A DNA stretch of 60,192 bases, taken from contig JAFYVB010000015.1 in assembly GCA_017549335.1 (NCBI GenBank), positions 1 to 60,192 of the forward strand, written 5' to 3'. The stretch comes from Clostridia bacterium. GTDB taxonomy: Bacteria > Bacillota > Clostridia > Christensenellales > Aristaeellaceae. Below are positions 32,631 to 41,773 of this stretch, piece after piece (position 1 is the first letter of the stretch; the number at the start of each line of letters is the position of its first letter). The notes beneath the pieces are model-generated. The model had not been told where the DNA came from, ran no database searches, and saw nothing but the letters and a program-made list of their open reading frames with translations. The translations under genes were made by a program, and so were the position numbers.

Positions 32631-34448
32631 ATGCAGCGACTGGGGCCGCGCGGATTTTTGACCGAGGAAGAGAAAAATAACCTGCCCACTGTTTCATGGG
32701 CTTTGATCAAGCGCATTTTGAGCTATCTGACGCCTTACTGGAGTAAATTTGCGCTTGTATTCATCACCATCATCCTGTCCTCTGTGCTGGGACTTTTGCC
32801 CAGCATCATCACAGGACGCATTGTGGATGAAGCGCTGGTTGGCGAGAGCATGACACTGCTGATCAAGCTGCTTCTGGCCGCTCTTGCCACGCTCACAGCC
32901 TCGCAGCTGGTGGGCCTGCTCACCACCTATCTGAATGCATGGATCAGCCAGCACATCATTTTCGACATGAAAAACCAGATGTACGGTCATTTACAGCGCA
33001 TGAGCCATGCATTTTTCACCGGCGAGCGTCAGGGAGATATCATCACCCGCATGAATACCGACGTAAGCGGCGTTTCGTCGGTCATTTCGGGCACGCTCTC
33101 CAGCATTTTAAGTAATCTGGCCACCGTTATCACCACGCTGGTGGCCTTGTTTGGCATGAACTGGAAGATGGCGATCATCGGCATTCTGGTGATCCCGCTG
33201 CTGATCCTCCCCACCCGCTCGGCAGGCCGCACCCGCTGGAAGCTGTTGAGCGAAAGCCAGGCCAAGCATGACGAGCTCAACCAGCTGATCAACGAAACCC
33301 TCAGCGTATCAGGCTCCATGCTCACCAAACTTTTTACCCGCGAAAAGGCCGAATACGACCGTTTTGTCAAGGTAAACGGCGAAGTAACTTCCCTCGCCCT
33401 CAAAGAGCAGCTCTCCGGCCGCTGGTTCCGCCTGCTGATGGGCATTTTCACCCAGATCGGGCCTTTGCTGATCTACTTCGCCGGCGGCTGGCTGATCATC
33501 GCCCGCGGCGAGGAAGGGCTGACGGTGGGCGCGATCACCGCCATGGTGGCGCTGGTCAACCGTCTGTACCGCCCGGTGGAATCCCTTTTGAACATTCAGG
33601 TGGATTTCACCCGCAGTCTGGCGCTTTTCACCCGTATTTTTGATTATTTTGACCGCGAAATCGACATCAAATCCGCCCCCGATGCGGTGAAGCCCGATTT
33701 CCGCGGCGCCGATATCTGCTTCAGCCACGTGCGCTTTGGCTATACCGAAGAGGTTGAAATCCTCCATGACATCGATTTCACCGTGAAAGCCGGTGAAATG
33801 GCTGCCATCGTGGGGCCCAGCGGCAGCGGCAAATCCACCGTGATCAATTTCATCCCCCGTCTGTGGGACGTGGACGGCGGCAGCGTGACCATCGGCGGCG
33901 TGGACGTGCGCAGGATCGACCTTGAATACCTGCGCAGCCAGATTGGCTATGTGACGCAGGATACTTATCTATTCAACGGAACCATCCGCGACAATCTGCT
34001 CTACGCCAAGCCCAACGCCACCGACGAAGAGCTGATCGCCGCCTGCAAGGCTGCTTCGATCCATGATTTCATCATCGAACAGCCCGACGGCTACAATACG
34101 CAGGTGGGTAATCGCGGCCTCAAGCTCTCGGGCGGCGAAAAGCAGCGCATTTCCATCGCCCGAGTGATCCTCAAAAACCCCGCCATTCTGCTGCTGGACG
34201 AAGCCACATCGGCGCTGGATTCCATCTCCGAAAGCGCCATTCAGGATGCGCTGGAAATGCTCATGCAGGATCGTACCTCCATTGTCATCGCCCACCGTCT
34301 GTCTACTATTATGGCTGCGGATAAGATCCTCGCCCTCTCCGACGGCGTGATCGCCCAGTGCGGCACCCACGACGAGCTGATCGAGCAGGGCGGCGTGTAC
34401 CGTACGCTCTATGACACCCAGTTTGGCCGATTGGACGACGAAAACTGA
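32631..34448 (+). CDS. ABC exporter, fused membrane and ATPase domains
   Basis: 605 residues. Six membrane helices (about 35-310), then an ATPase domain with Walker A GPSGSGKST, Q-loop YVTQDTYLF, signature LSGGEKQRISIAR, Walker B ILLLDEATSALD and the switch IAHRLST. It is a homodimeric lipid/drug/peptide exporter of the MsbA/BmrA style (fused half transporter). AGGAG site. Substrate not predictable; a second half-exporter gene is not present. Confidence 0.9.
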   Translation: MQRLGPRGFLTEEEKNNLPTVSWALIKRILSYLTPYWSKFALVFITIILSSVLGLLPSIITGRIVDEALVGESMTLLIKLLLAALATLTASQLVGLLTTYLNAWISQHIIFDMKNQMYGHLQRMSHAFFTGERQGDIITRMNTDVSGVSSVISGTLSSILSNLATVITTLVALFGMNWKMAIIGILVIPLLILPTRSAGRTRWKLLSESQAKHDELNQLINETLSVSGSMLTKLFTREKAEYDRFVKVNGEVTSLALKEQLSGRWFRLLMGIFTQIGPLLIYFAGGWLIIARGEEGLTVGAITAMVALVNRLYRPVESLLNIQVDFTRSLALFTRIFDYFDREIDIKSAPDAVKPDFRGADICFSHVRFGYTEEVEILHDIDFTVKAGEMAAIVGPSGSGKSTVINFIPRLWDVDGGSVTIGGVDVRRIDLEYLRSQIGYVTQDTYLFNGTIRDNLLYAKPNATDEELIAACKAASIHDFIIEQPDGYNTQVGNRGLKLSGGEKQRISIARVILKNPAILLLDEATSALDSISESAIQDALEMLMQDRTSIVIAHRLSTIMAADKILALSDGVIAQCGTHDELIEQGGVYRTLYDTQFGRLDDEN

Positions 34449-34451
34449 TCA

Positions 34452-34487
34452 AAACAGCAAGCCGCTCAACCGATGGCTTGCTGTTTC
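34452..34487 (+). terminator. Terminator after the ABC exporter
   Basis: AAACAGCAAGCC and GGCTTGCTGTTT arms; the T-run is short (TTTCTTA). Confidence 0.7.
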
Positions 34488-34507
34488 TTATGCTTCCATG
34501 ATAAAAT
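34478..34507 (+). promoter_or_regulatory. Promoter of the 34542 gene
   Basis: TTGCTG (34478-34483, inside the terminator stem), 18 bp, TAAAAT (34502-34507). Confidence 0.45.
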
Positions 34508-34541
34508 AGGGCGGCAAGTTTGAATTCCCGGAGGACATACT

Positions 34542-35396
34542 GTGAACAAAATCCGATTCACCGCAAATAAGGATACAAATTACGTCTTTCACATGCTTTC
34601 TGTTTCCAAATGCGGATATAACAACGTTTACAGCGATCAATATGCCCCGCTCTACCCGCAGGAAGATTTAGCCGTTCTAAAGGCGCATGAACAGTTGATC
34701 ACCGTTTGCGGTGGGAAGCATTGCGGCGCGCTTTATGGCATATTCGTGTGCGAAGCTGCCTGTGCAAAAACGTCAGCAAAAGATTATTATACCGAGCTGA
34801 TGCGAAAAGCTGACGGGAACGATCTCCCCCTCGCCTTATCCCTATACAGAGAGGTTATCTTAAAACTTGCAGCCGTAATGATAAAGCACTATGATCATTA
34901 CGTTGAAAACATTTGGAGTGCGGAGCGTGACAGGATCACCCAATACATTCCGGCGGTTGAGGCATTGTTTGAAAACAACCGCTTCACCGAAAGAGCCGAA
35001 GCAGCCGTCGGCAGTACTTTGCCCCGCGAGTTTTTTACCGCTACGCTTGTCACATCGGTGGAAAACGGCGCGGAAGCGATCGATATATCCGATGAACAGG
35101 ATGTATTCGGAATTGAGCGGTCGCCCCTTGATGCATTCTATTTTATCGGACATGAGTATATTATTTATCTGTTGTTCGAAGCTCTGAAAGAGGAAAATGC
35201 ATTCAAAGAGCTTAATACATGGAACATAACGGAAGGTCTTGCCGAGTATTACCTCAAGCAGGTTCTCGGAGATACACGGTTTTTTAAACCCCAAGAAAAA
35301 TACGTTTTATTCTTTGAACAAGTCAATCCTCAAATGCAATTCAATGCTGTTGCACTATATAAAAAAGGGTTCAAGTTCTTTTCAAACGCCCGCTAA
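34542..35396 (+). CDS. Unknown protein with degenerate metallopeptidase-like motif
   Basis: 284 residues, GTG start with GGAGG 7 bp upstream. No signal peptide or membrane helix. Near residues 205-245 it reads FIGHEYIIYLL and then TEGLAEYYLKQ: an HExxH-like site whose second His is Ile, with a downstream Glu pair as in gluzincins. It could be an inactive or differently liganded peptidase fold. Codon use and base composition are visibly more A/T-rich than the neighbours, and no partner gene is obvious, so it may be recently acquired. No family was recognised. Confidence 0.6.
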   Translation: MNKIRFTANKDTNYVFHMLSVSKCGYNNVYSDQYAPLYPQEDLAVLKAHEQLITVCGGKHCGALYGIFVCEAACAKTSAKDYYTELMRKADGNDLPLALSLYREVILKLAAVMIKHYDHYVENIWSAERDRITQYIPAVEALFENNRFTERAEAAVGSTLPREFFTATLVTSVENGAEAIDISDEQDVFGIERSPLDAFYFIGHEYIIYLLFEALKEENAFKELNTWNITEGLAEYYLKQVLGDTRFFKPQEKYVLFFEQVNPQMQFNAVALYKKGFKFFSNAR

Positions 35397-35482
35397 GACA
35401 ATTCCGGCATATCATACACAGTCAAGGATTTCTCCAACTGGTTTTTCTGCTGTATTTTGTCAGATTTTGTCATCCTTACCGA

Positions 35483-35511
35483 TTGTTTTTATGAGCATCC
35501 TATGCTATCAT
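35483..35511 (+). promoter_or_regulatory. Promoter of the ZIP transporter gene
   Basis: TTGTTT (35483-35488), 17 bp, TATCAT (35506-35511). It runs into repeat copy B. Confidence 0.5.
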
Positions 35512-35548
35512 TTTGATCGGTAAGTACAAAGGAAGCGGAGGGATTTTT
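35501..35548 (+). repeat. Direct repeat copy B (matches 25464-25509)
   Basis: 48 bp covering the -10 region and leader of the ZIP gene. The shared 31-bp core contains a GGAAGCGGAGGG element; 29 of 31 positions agree with copy A. Confidence 0.8.
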
Positions 35549-35572
35549 ACGGAAGTTATCAGCACCTTGCTT

Positions 35573-36388
35573 ATGGCAACTACACTGGCAGGCGTTGTGG
35601 GCACGGGCCTTGGCGGCCTGATCGGCGCGCTGCTTGAAAAGGATTCCAACCGCACGGTCAGCCTGCTTTTAAGCTTCGCGGGCGGCGTGATGCTCAGCGT
35701 TGTCTGCCTTGATCTGGTGGTCGAAGCCGTGGAAACCAACGTGGGCGTTGCCACTGTGATCGCCGCCATCGCCGCGGGCGTTACCATCATTTATTTGCTC
35801 AATCACCTCATCGATATGAAGACCAATCCCGAAGTGCCCCACATCGATGAAAACCATCCTAAAACCGCCGATAACCTGAACGAGCTGATCCACAGCGACC
35901 ACCTGGAGCAGCACTATGCCCGCAAGGACAGCAAGTTCTCCCTGTTCATCGCCGGCATCGTTATGGCCAGCGCCATTGCGCTGCACAACGTTCCCGAGGG
36001 CATGACCATCGGCGCCTCCTACGCCAGCAACAACGGCGTAATGGGCAGCGCCGCGCTGGTACTGGCCATCCTGATCGGTCTGCACAACATTCCCGAAGGA
36101 ATGGCGGTATCCGTTCCGCTGATCAGCGGCGGCATGACCAAATGGAAAGCCGTGCTGATCACCGCGCTTTCGGGTGTTCCCACCATCATCGGCGCGCTGC
36201 TGGGCTATCTGCTGGGCGATATCGGTGCCCTCGGTCTGGCGCTGAGTCTCGGTTTTGCCAGCGGCGCCATGCTGTACGTGGTTTTCGGTGAGATCCTCCC
36301 GCAGGCTATTTTGATGTATCACAGCAAGCTCCCCGCCTTTTCCGCCATCATCGGTATGCTGGTGGGCATGCTGATCATTTACGCGTAA
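35573..36388 (+). CDS. ZIP-family metal transporter (ZupT-like)
   Basis: 271 residues from ATG 35573; the frame stays open back to TTG 35513, and another TTG is at 35567, so the exact start is uncertain (the GGAGGG at 35537 is poorly placed for any of them). Eight membrane helices with the paired metal motifs ALHNVPEGM and GLHNIPEGMAV in helices IV and V, and a charged, His-containing loop before them (HIDENHPKT, HSDHLEQHY). Imports Zn, Fe or Mn. Single gene with its own promoter; a strong bidirectional terminator follows. Confidence 0.88.
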   Translation: MATTLAGVVGTGLGGLIGALLEKDSNRTVSLLLSFAGGVMLSVVCLDLVVEAVETNVGVATVIAAIAAGVTIIYLLNHLIDMKTNPEVPHIDENHPKTADNLNELIHSDHLEQHYARKDSKFSLFIAGIVMASAIALHNVPEGMTIGASYASNNGVMGSAALVLAILIGLHNIPEGMAVSVPLISGGMTKWKAVLITALSGVPTIIGALLGYLLGDIGALGLALSLGFASGAMLYVVFGEILPQAILMYHSKLPAFSAIIGMLVGMLIIYA

Positions 36389-36397
36389 AAGCACAGA

Positions 36398-36434
36398 AAA
36401 ACCCCTTCGTACAAACAGTGTACGAAGGGGTTTT
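36398..36434. terminator. Bidirectional terminator
   Basis: Perfect 16-bp stem AAAACCCCTTCGTACA / TGTACGAAGGGGTTTT with a 5-nt loop, between convergent genes. Confidence 0.92.
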
Positions 36435-36435
36435 C

Positions 36436-37182
36436 TTACTTTTTCATTTCCTCCATGTATGCATCGCATACTTCCTGCACGTCGCCCACCATGCGCATCG
36501 CGCCTTTATCCAGCCATACGGCATGATCGCAAAGTCTCCTGACTTCATTGATATTATGCGAAACGTACAAAAGCGTTGTACCGTTTGCGAGAAGCTCCTG
36601 CATACGTTTTTCGCATTTCTGGTGGAATTTGTAGTCGCCCACGGCAAGGATCTCGTCCACGATCAGGATGTCGGGCTTAACCATGGTGGCGATAGCAAAA
36701 CCAAGCCTTGCCCGCATGCCGGAGGAAAAGTTCTTCAGCGGCGAATCGAGAAACTGTTCGATCTCCGCAAATTCGACAATCTCATCGAAATGCTCTTTCA
36801 TGAATTTGATCGAATATCCCAGCACGCAGCCGTTGAGGAAAATATTTTCACGGGCAGTGCATTCGGGATCAAAACCCGCGCCCAGCTCAATCAGCGGCGA
36901 TATGCTGCCGTGAACGGCAATCCTTCCGGAATACGGCTTGAGAATGCCGCTGATCACCTTGAGCAGCGTGGATTTTCCCGCGCCGTTGGCGCCGATCAGC
37001 CCCCATGCTTCCCCCTTATGCACACGGAACGTCACATCCTGAAGGGCAATGAATTCCTGAAACATCAATTCGCCCTTGACAAGCTTGGCGAAATATTCCT
37101 TTAAGTTATCTATTTTTTGGCTGGACAGATTAAAACGGATCTTGACGTGATCCACATCCACCACGATCTTTTTATTTTCCAT
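36436..37182 (-). CDS. Polysaccharide/teichoic-acid ABC exporter, ATP-binding protein (Wzt/TagH-like)
   Basis: 248 residues: Walker A GANGAGKST, Q-loop region SPLIELGAGFDPE, signature FSSGMRARLGFAI and Walker B ILIVDEILAVGD. These match the ABC-2 polysaccharide/polyol-phosphate exporters. It lacks the C-terminal carbohydrate-binding domain of the longer Wzt proteins, so it is the TagH/RfbE short form. Works with the permease 12 bp upstream; GGGAGAG site. Confidence 0.9.
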   Translation of the reverse strand: MENKKIVVDVDHVKIRFNLSSQKIDNLKEYFAKLVKGELMFQEFIALQDVTFRVHKGEAWGLIGANGAGKSTLLKVISGILKPYSGRIAVHGSISPLIELGAGFDPECTARENIFLNGCVLGYSIKFMKEHFDEIVEFAEIEQFLDSPLKNFSSGMRARLGFAIATMVKPDILIVDEILAVGDYKFHQKCEKRMQELLANGTTLLYVSHNINEVRRLCDHAVWLDKGAMRMVGDVQEVCDAYMEEMKK

Positions 37183-37194
37183 GAAGCTCTCCCG

Positions 37195-37983
37195 TCAAAT
37201 ATACAGAATAAAACGATCTTTCGTCTTATAGAAACTCAAAATACCCACCAGCAGCATCAGTACCGCCGCACCGGTACCCGCTGCGATCAGCACCAGCGAA
37301 GGCGCCGTCCCTTTGTATACCATCGAACGGAACTGCTCGATGTAGAAATACATGGGATTAAAATGCCGGATCAGCCAGCTGATCTTTTCGGACAGCGATT
37401 CGATGGGATAGAAGATGGGCGTCAGGTACAGCCAGGCCGTGGTTACAGCGTTATAGATGAAATGCATATCGCGGAAAAACACATTCGCCTGCGCCAGAAA
37501 AAGACCAAGACCCAGGCAGAAAACATACAGCTGCGCCAACGTCACGGGAATCAGCAAAAGCCACAGCGTGAATCTTGCCCCCGTGGCGATCATAACGACC
37601 AAAAGCGCACCCATGGAGAAAATCAGATCGATCAGGCTGCCGTCGATGGTGGCTAATGTAAAAATATACTTGGGCAGGTAGCATTTTTTCAGCATGGCTC
37701 CGCTGATGCTGATTGAACTGATCGCTCGGTCGGTAGAATTTCGCATGAAATTAAACAAAAGCTGTCCGCAGAAAAGATATACGGGATAGTTATCGATGTT
37801 TCTGCTGAACATTTTGGAAAATACCACCGTCATGACCAGCATGATCAAAAGGGGATTGAGTATGCTCCACAAATATCCCAGAAAACTTCTGCGATATTTA
37901 AGCTTTACATTCTTCTCCACCAAAAGCCTGCGCAGGTCCCGGTATCTCCAGAATTCATGAATATAGGCCTTTATTTTTATCAT
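37195..37983 (-). CDS. ABC-2 polysaccharide exporter permease (Wzm/TagG-like)
   Basis: 262 residues from ATG 37983 (the frame extends to 38022). N-terminal amphipathic part with LKYRRSFLGYLWSILNPLLIMLV (first part shown by family), six membrane helices and the C-terminal block FNPMYFYIEQFRSMVYKG. Moves an undecaprenyl-linked glycan across the membrane with the ATPase. It is fourth in the order glf, ugd, permease, ATPase, with a 147-bp gap after ugd that holds no gene and may carry a weak promoter. Confidence 0.88.
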   Translation of the reverse strand: MIKIKAYIHEFWRYRDLRRLLVEKNVKLKYRRSFLGYLWSILNPLLIMLVMTVVFSKMFSRNIDNYPVYLFCGQLLFNFMRNSTDRAISSISISGAMLKKCYLPKYIFTLATIDGSLIDLIFSMGALLVVMIATGARFTLWLLLIPVTLAQLYVFCLGLGLFLAQANVFFRDMHFIYNAVTTAWLYLTPIFYPIESLSEKISWLIRHFNPMYFYIEQFRSMVYKGTAPSLVLIAAGTGAAVLMLLVGILSFYKTKDRFILYI

Positions 37984-38130
37984 GCCGCAAATAACAGCTC
38001 CTTTTTCTTTAACGCACACCAAATACTTTTTGGATTCAATGCTTTGTCAGCGCATCGGGAATTGCACAGATCGCAGCAGCGGTCTGCAAAATATATCTTA
38101 CCCGATTCACACTGCCGATCTTCTTTTTAT

Positions 38131-39315
38131 TTAATCCCTGTTGAACAAGTCTCTTGAATACACCTTTTGAGCAACATCCGCAAGATCGCTGCTGGCGCGG
38201 TTGGCGATGATCACGTCGCTTTCCGCCTTGAACCGTGCAAGATCGTTCACCACACGGTTGCCGAAGAATTGATCCTCTTTGAGGGTGGGCTCATAAATGA
38301 TCAGCTCGGCGCCTTCGGCACGGATGCGCTTCATCACACCCTGAATGGCGGACTGGCGGAAGTTATCGCTGTTGGTTTTCATGGTCAATCGGTAGATGCC
38401 CACCACCCGGGGGGCTTTGCCCAGCACCTGCTGCGCAACAAAATCCTTACGGGTATGGTTGGATTTGACGATCGCTTCGATCAGGTTCTGCGGCACATGA
38501 TCGTAATTGGCCAGCAGCTGCTTGGTATCCTTGGGCAGGCAGTAACCGCCGTAGCCGAAGGACGGATTGTTGTAATGCCCGCCGATACGGGGATCCAGAC
38601 ACACGCCGTTAATGATCTGCTTGGAATCAAGTCCCTTGATTTCGGCATAGGTATCCAGTTCGTTGAAGAAGGATACGCGCATGGCAAGATACGTATTGGC
38701 AAAAAGCTTGACAGCCTCAGCCTCGGTAAAGCCCATGAACAGCGTATCAACATTTTCTTTGACTGCGCCCTCCTGCAAAAGCGAGGCAAAGGTCCGGGCG
38801 GCACAAGAGAGCTTTTCGTCCTGCGGATCGGTACCCACAATAATGCGGCTGGGATAAAGGTTATCATACAGCGCTTTGGATTCCCGCAGGAATTCGGGGC
38901 TGAACATGATATTCCGGCTGCCCGTTTTGGCGCGGATGCCTTCGGTAAAGCCTACCGGAATGGTGGATTTGATCACCATCACGGCGTCGGGATTTGTGCG
39001 CATCACCGTATCGATCACCGCCTCCACAGCAGAGATATCGAAATAGTTTTGCTTTTCGTCGTAATTGGTAGGCGCGGCAATAATGACGAACTCCGCGTCA
39101 CGATATGCGCTTTCAGCATCCAGCGTCGCCGTGAGCTGCAATTCTTTTTCCGCAAAGAAGCGCTCGATCTCGGCATCCTGAATAGGCGACACGCGGCGGT
39201 TGATCAGATCCACCTTTTCTTTTACAATATCCACCGCCGTTACTTCATGATGCTGTGCAAGAAGAACAGCCAGCGATAAACCGACGTACCCGGTACCCGC
39301 AACCGCGATTTTCAT
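38131..39315 (-). CDS. ugd: UDP-glucose 6-dehydrogenase (nucleotide-sugar dehydrogenase)
   Basis: Oxidises UDP-glucose to UDP-glucuronate with two NAD. 394 residues: N-terminal Rossmann loop [29 protein letters not shown], catalytic Cys in [11 protein letters not shown] and the C-terminal UDP-binding domain. Starts one base after the stop of glf. Provides an acidic sugar for the surface polymer exported by the genes downstream. It is of the short class (about 390 residues), close to the capsule-type enzymes of streptococci and Bacteroides. Confidence 0.92.
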   Translation of the reverse strand: MKIAVAGTGYVGLSLAVLLAQHHEVTAVDIVKEKVDLINRRVSPIQDAEIERFFAEKELQLTATLDAESAYRDAEFVIIAAPTNYDEKQNYFDISAVEAVIDTVMRTNPDAVMVIKSTIPVGFTEGIRAKTGSRNIMFSPEFLRESKALYDNLYPSRIIVGTDPQDEKLSCAARTFASLLQEGAVKENVDTLFMGFTEAEAVKLFANTYLAMRVSFFNELDTYAEIKGLDSKQIINGVCLDPRIGGHYNNPSFGYGGYCLPKDTKQLLANYDHVPQNLIEAIVKSNHTRKDFVAQQVLGKAPRVVGIYRLTMKTNSDNFRQSAIQGVMKRIRAEGAELIIYEPTLKEDQFFGNRVVNDLARFKAESDVIIANRASSDLADVAQKVYSRDLFNRD

Positions 39316-39316
39316 T

Positions 39317-40414
39317 TTAAAGCACCTCTTTCTTCAGATCATCCAGTGCAGCGCGGATGACTTTGTCCATATCGTAATAACGGTACTGACCGAGGCGGCC
39401 GCCAAAGACCACATTTTCTTCTTTTGCAGCCAATTCGCAGTAAGCTTCATACAGCGCGCTGTTTTCGGCGTCATTCACGGGATAATAAGGCTCCATACCC
39501 GGCTTCCATTCAGCGGAATACTCGCGGCTGATCACCGTGGTGGGCTGCTTGCCGAACTCAAAGTGCTTATGCTCGATGATGCGCGTATAGGGCACCTCGC
39601 GCTCGGTGTAATTGACAACGGCGTTGCCCTGATAATCTTCCATGGGCATCTCTTCCGTTTCAAAGCGCACACTGCGATAATGAAGCGGCCCCAGCTTGTA
39701 GTCGAAATATTCATCGATGCAGCCGGTATATACAATGCGCTTTGCGATATCGGGCTGTGCCTTGATCAGTTGGGCAAAGTCCACGTTCAGCCTTACTTCC
39801 ACGCCCTGAAGCATCTTTTCCACCATGGCGGTATATCCACCCATGGGAATGCCCTGATAACGGTCGTTAAAATAATTATTATCGTAAATAAACCGGCAGG
39901 GAAGACGCTTGATGATAAAGGCAGGCAGTTCCCTGCAATCTCTCCCCCACTGCTTTTCGGTATAACCCTTGACCAGCTTGGTGTATACGTCCGTGCCCAC
40001 CAGACTCAGCGCCTGTTCTTCCAGATTTCGAGGCTCGGTGATATGCAGCTCCGCCACCTGTTCGGCGATCTTGGCTTTGGCTTCAGCCGGCGTGCGCACG
40101 CCCCACATTTTGGAGAAAGTATTCATGTTGAAAGGCAGGTTGTACAGTTCATCTTTATAGACGGCAATGGGGCTGTTGATATAATGATTGAACTCGGCAA
40201 AGCGGTTTACATATTCCCATACTTCCTTATCGCTGGTATGGAAAATATGAGCACCGTACTTGTGCACATTAATGCCGCTGACGTTTTCGGTGTAGATGTT
40301 GCCGGCAATATGGCTGCGGCGGTCAATAACCAGACACTTTTTTCCTTTTGCAGTCAATTCCCTTGCAAATACCGCGCCGTAAAGCCCCGCACCGACAATC
40401 AGATAATCGTACAT
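39317..40414 (-). CDS. glf: UDP-galactopyranose mutase
   Basis: FAD enzyme converting UDP-galactopyranose to UDP-galactofuranose. 365 residues from ATG 40414 (GGCGGA site; longer frame to 40513 rejected). Motifs: [14 protein letters not shown] (FAD), [26 protein letters not shown] and [12 protein letters not shown] at the C-terminus. Its presence shows that the cell builds a galactofuranose-containing surface glycan. First gene of the leftward glf-ugd-exporter set; promoter at 40487-40515. Confidence 0.95.
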   Translation of the reverse strand: MYDYLIVGAGLYGAVFARELTAKGKKCLVIDRRSHIAGNIYTENVSGINVHKYGAHIFHTSDKEVWEYVNRFAEFNHYINSPIAVYKDELYNLPFNMNTFSKMWGVRTPAEAKAKIAEQVAELHITEPRNLEEQALSLVGTDVYTKLVKGYTEKQWGRDCRELPAFIIKRLPCRFIYDNNYFNDRYQGIPMGGYTAMVEKMLQGVEVRLNVDFAQLIKAQPDIAKRIVYTGCIDEYFDYKLGPLHYRSVRFETEEMPMEDYQGNAVVNYTEREVPYTRIIEHKHFEFGKQPTTVISREYSAEWKPGMEPYYPVNDAENSALYEAYCELAAKEENVVFGGRLGQYRYYDMDKVIRAALDDLKKEVL

Positions 40415-40486
40415 CTTTATTCCGCCTTTCGTCCTGCTGGTCATAATCAAAAGTTGGTTCCAAAGGTGCTTCTTCTCTATCCTAAA

Positions 40487-40515
40487 ATTATAACACAAAA
40501 CACGCAAATGCACAA
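40487..40515 (-). promoter_or_regulatory. Promoter of the glf operon
   Basis: Minus strand TTGTGC (40510-40515), 17 bp, TATAAT (40487-40492). Confidence 0.65.
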
Positions 40516-40616
40516 TTCTCCCGCCCGCCTCTTATGCATTTATCTCTTTCTTACCGTCTTCTTTTTTGAACAAAAATATGGTATCATGATCCCATCAAGC
40601 CTCCGGAGGTCATGCC

Positions 40617-41765
40617 ATGCAGCCAATTCCTCCTAATTATCGTGAGATCCCCCGGCATTTCAGGCGTATGCGGGCAATTGCCTCCCGCTTCGGCGCTCTT
40701 ACATATAAGCTCAGCCGTCTTCACGCTCTGCTCACGCCCTGCACTTCCGTCAATGCTCTGGGCAAAGGCACGCCCTGTGTCAGCCTGTCATTTCTGGCAC
40801 ACCCGGCAAAAGATAAGTCCGACGGTTTTATTCTGACATCACGCACCGAAAAAAAGCTGGAAGTATGGGTGTCCGACGGCGGTTTTGCCACCGGGGAAAC
40901 GCTGAGCGAGCTGCTTTCCCTGCGCAAACAGCTGCTGAAGGCAGGCGGCTTTGAAAAAGAAATCAATAATCCCCGCTGCAAGCTGGAGGTCACCTATCTG
41001 GTGTCCCATTTCCATATCGACCATATCAACGAGGGGATTTATCACATCCTGCCCTCGCCCTTTATCCGCGTAAAACAGGTGTATTTCCCCCACATTTCGG
41101 TTTATGCGCAGGATCGCGATCACATCCTTGAACGCAACGGCGACATCGGTTTGCGCTCCCGCTTCATGCTGTCCCAAAGAGCTTATCAACCCTTGGCCGA
41201 CATGATGGATATGCCCTTCGGCGCCTGCCGCACCGTGCCTTTCGGTGAAGGCAGCATCACCCTGATGATGCCCGATATCGACTGGGGCGCACCCGAGTAT
41301 CGCAAACGGCTCGCGGAAATGTATGACATCACCGCGCCCGAGGAGCTGGCAAAGGCCACCCCCGTACAGGTGATCAACTCCAACTGCCTGATCGCCCGCA
41401 TTGAATACGCCGGACGCAGCATGCTTTTGACGGGCGACGCCATGAAAAAAACCTTTGAATTCGATGACGAGCCCTTTGACCGTCTGGTTTCTCAGTACGG
41501 CGACACGCTCAAGTCCGACATTGTCAAGTATCCCCATCACGGACAGGCCCGCAATCCCGCATGGAAGACCGTGCGCGACAAACTGCTTATCCCCTCTCCC
41601 GACGCCATGGTGGTGCTCACAGGGCATAACGCCCATACCCACGCAGCTCCCTATCTGACGGAAAACAATGTGCCCTGGGTCGATCTGAGGGAAAAGACGC
41701 ACACCTTTACCATCACCCCCGACGGCATGATCCGCCATACCACGGGAAACGTCACCCTTCTTTAA
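40617..41765 (+). CDS. Metallo-beta-lactamase-fold hydrolase
   Basis: 382 residues. Metal motifs: SHFHIDH (HxHxDH), the LLTGDAM aspartate and YPHHG, as in ComEC-type and RNase Z-like hydrolases. No signal peptide; a basic N-terminal region of about 40 residues precedes the fold. Start ATG 40617 has GGAGG 6 bp upstream. The next gene (CocE-type hydrolase) follows after 8 bp, so they are co-transcribed. Substrate unknown; the family includes nucleases, lactonases and phosphodiesterases. Confidence 0.8.
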   Translation: MQPIPPNYREIPRHFRRMRAIASRFGALTYKLSRLHALLTPCTSVNALGKGTPCVSLSFLAHPAKDKSDGFILTSRTEKKLEVWVSDGGFATGETLSELLSLRKQLLKAGGFEKEINNPRCKLEVTYLVSHFHIDHINEGIYHILPSPFIRVKQVYFPHISVYAQDRDHILERNGDIGLRSRFMLSQRAYQPLADMMDMPFGACRTVPFGEGSITLMMPDIDWGAPEYRKRLAEMYDITAPEELAKATPVQVINSNCLIARIEYAGRSMLLTGDAMKKTFEFDDEPFDRLVSQYGDTLKSDIVKYPHHGQARNPAWKTVRDKLLIPSPDAMVVLTGHNAHTHAAPYLTENNVPWVDLREKTHTFTITPDGMIRHTTGNVTLL

Positions 41766-41773
41766 AGGAGAAA

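Noticed and set aside
25031-35500. The whole 10-kb segment between the direct repeats as a mobile element
   Set aside because: It contains ordinary chromosomal genes (tct transporter, ppx, ABC exporter) with no integrase, transposase or relaxase; only the repeat pair itself is kept as a finding.
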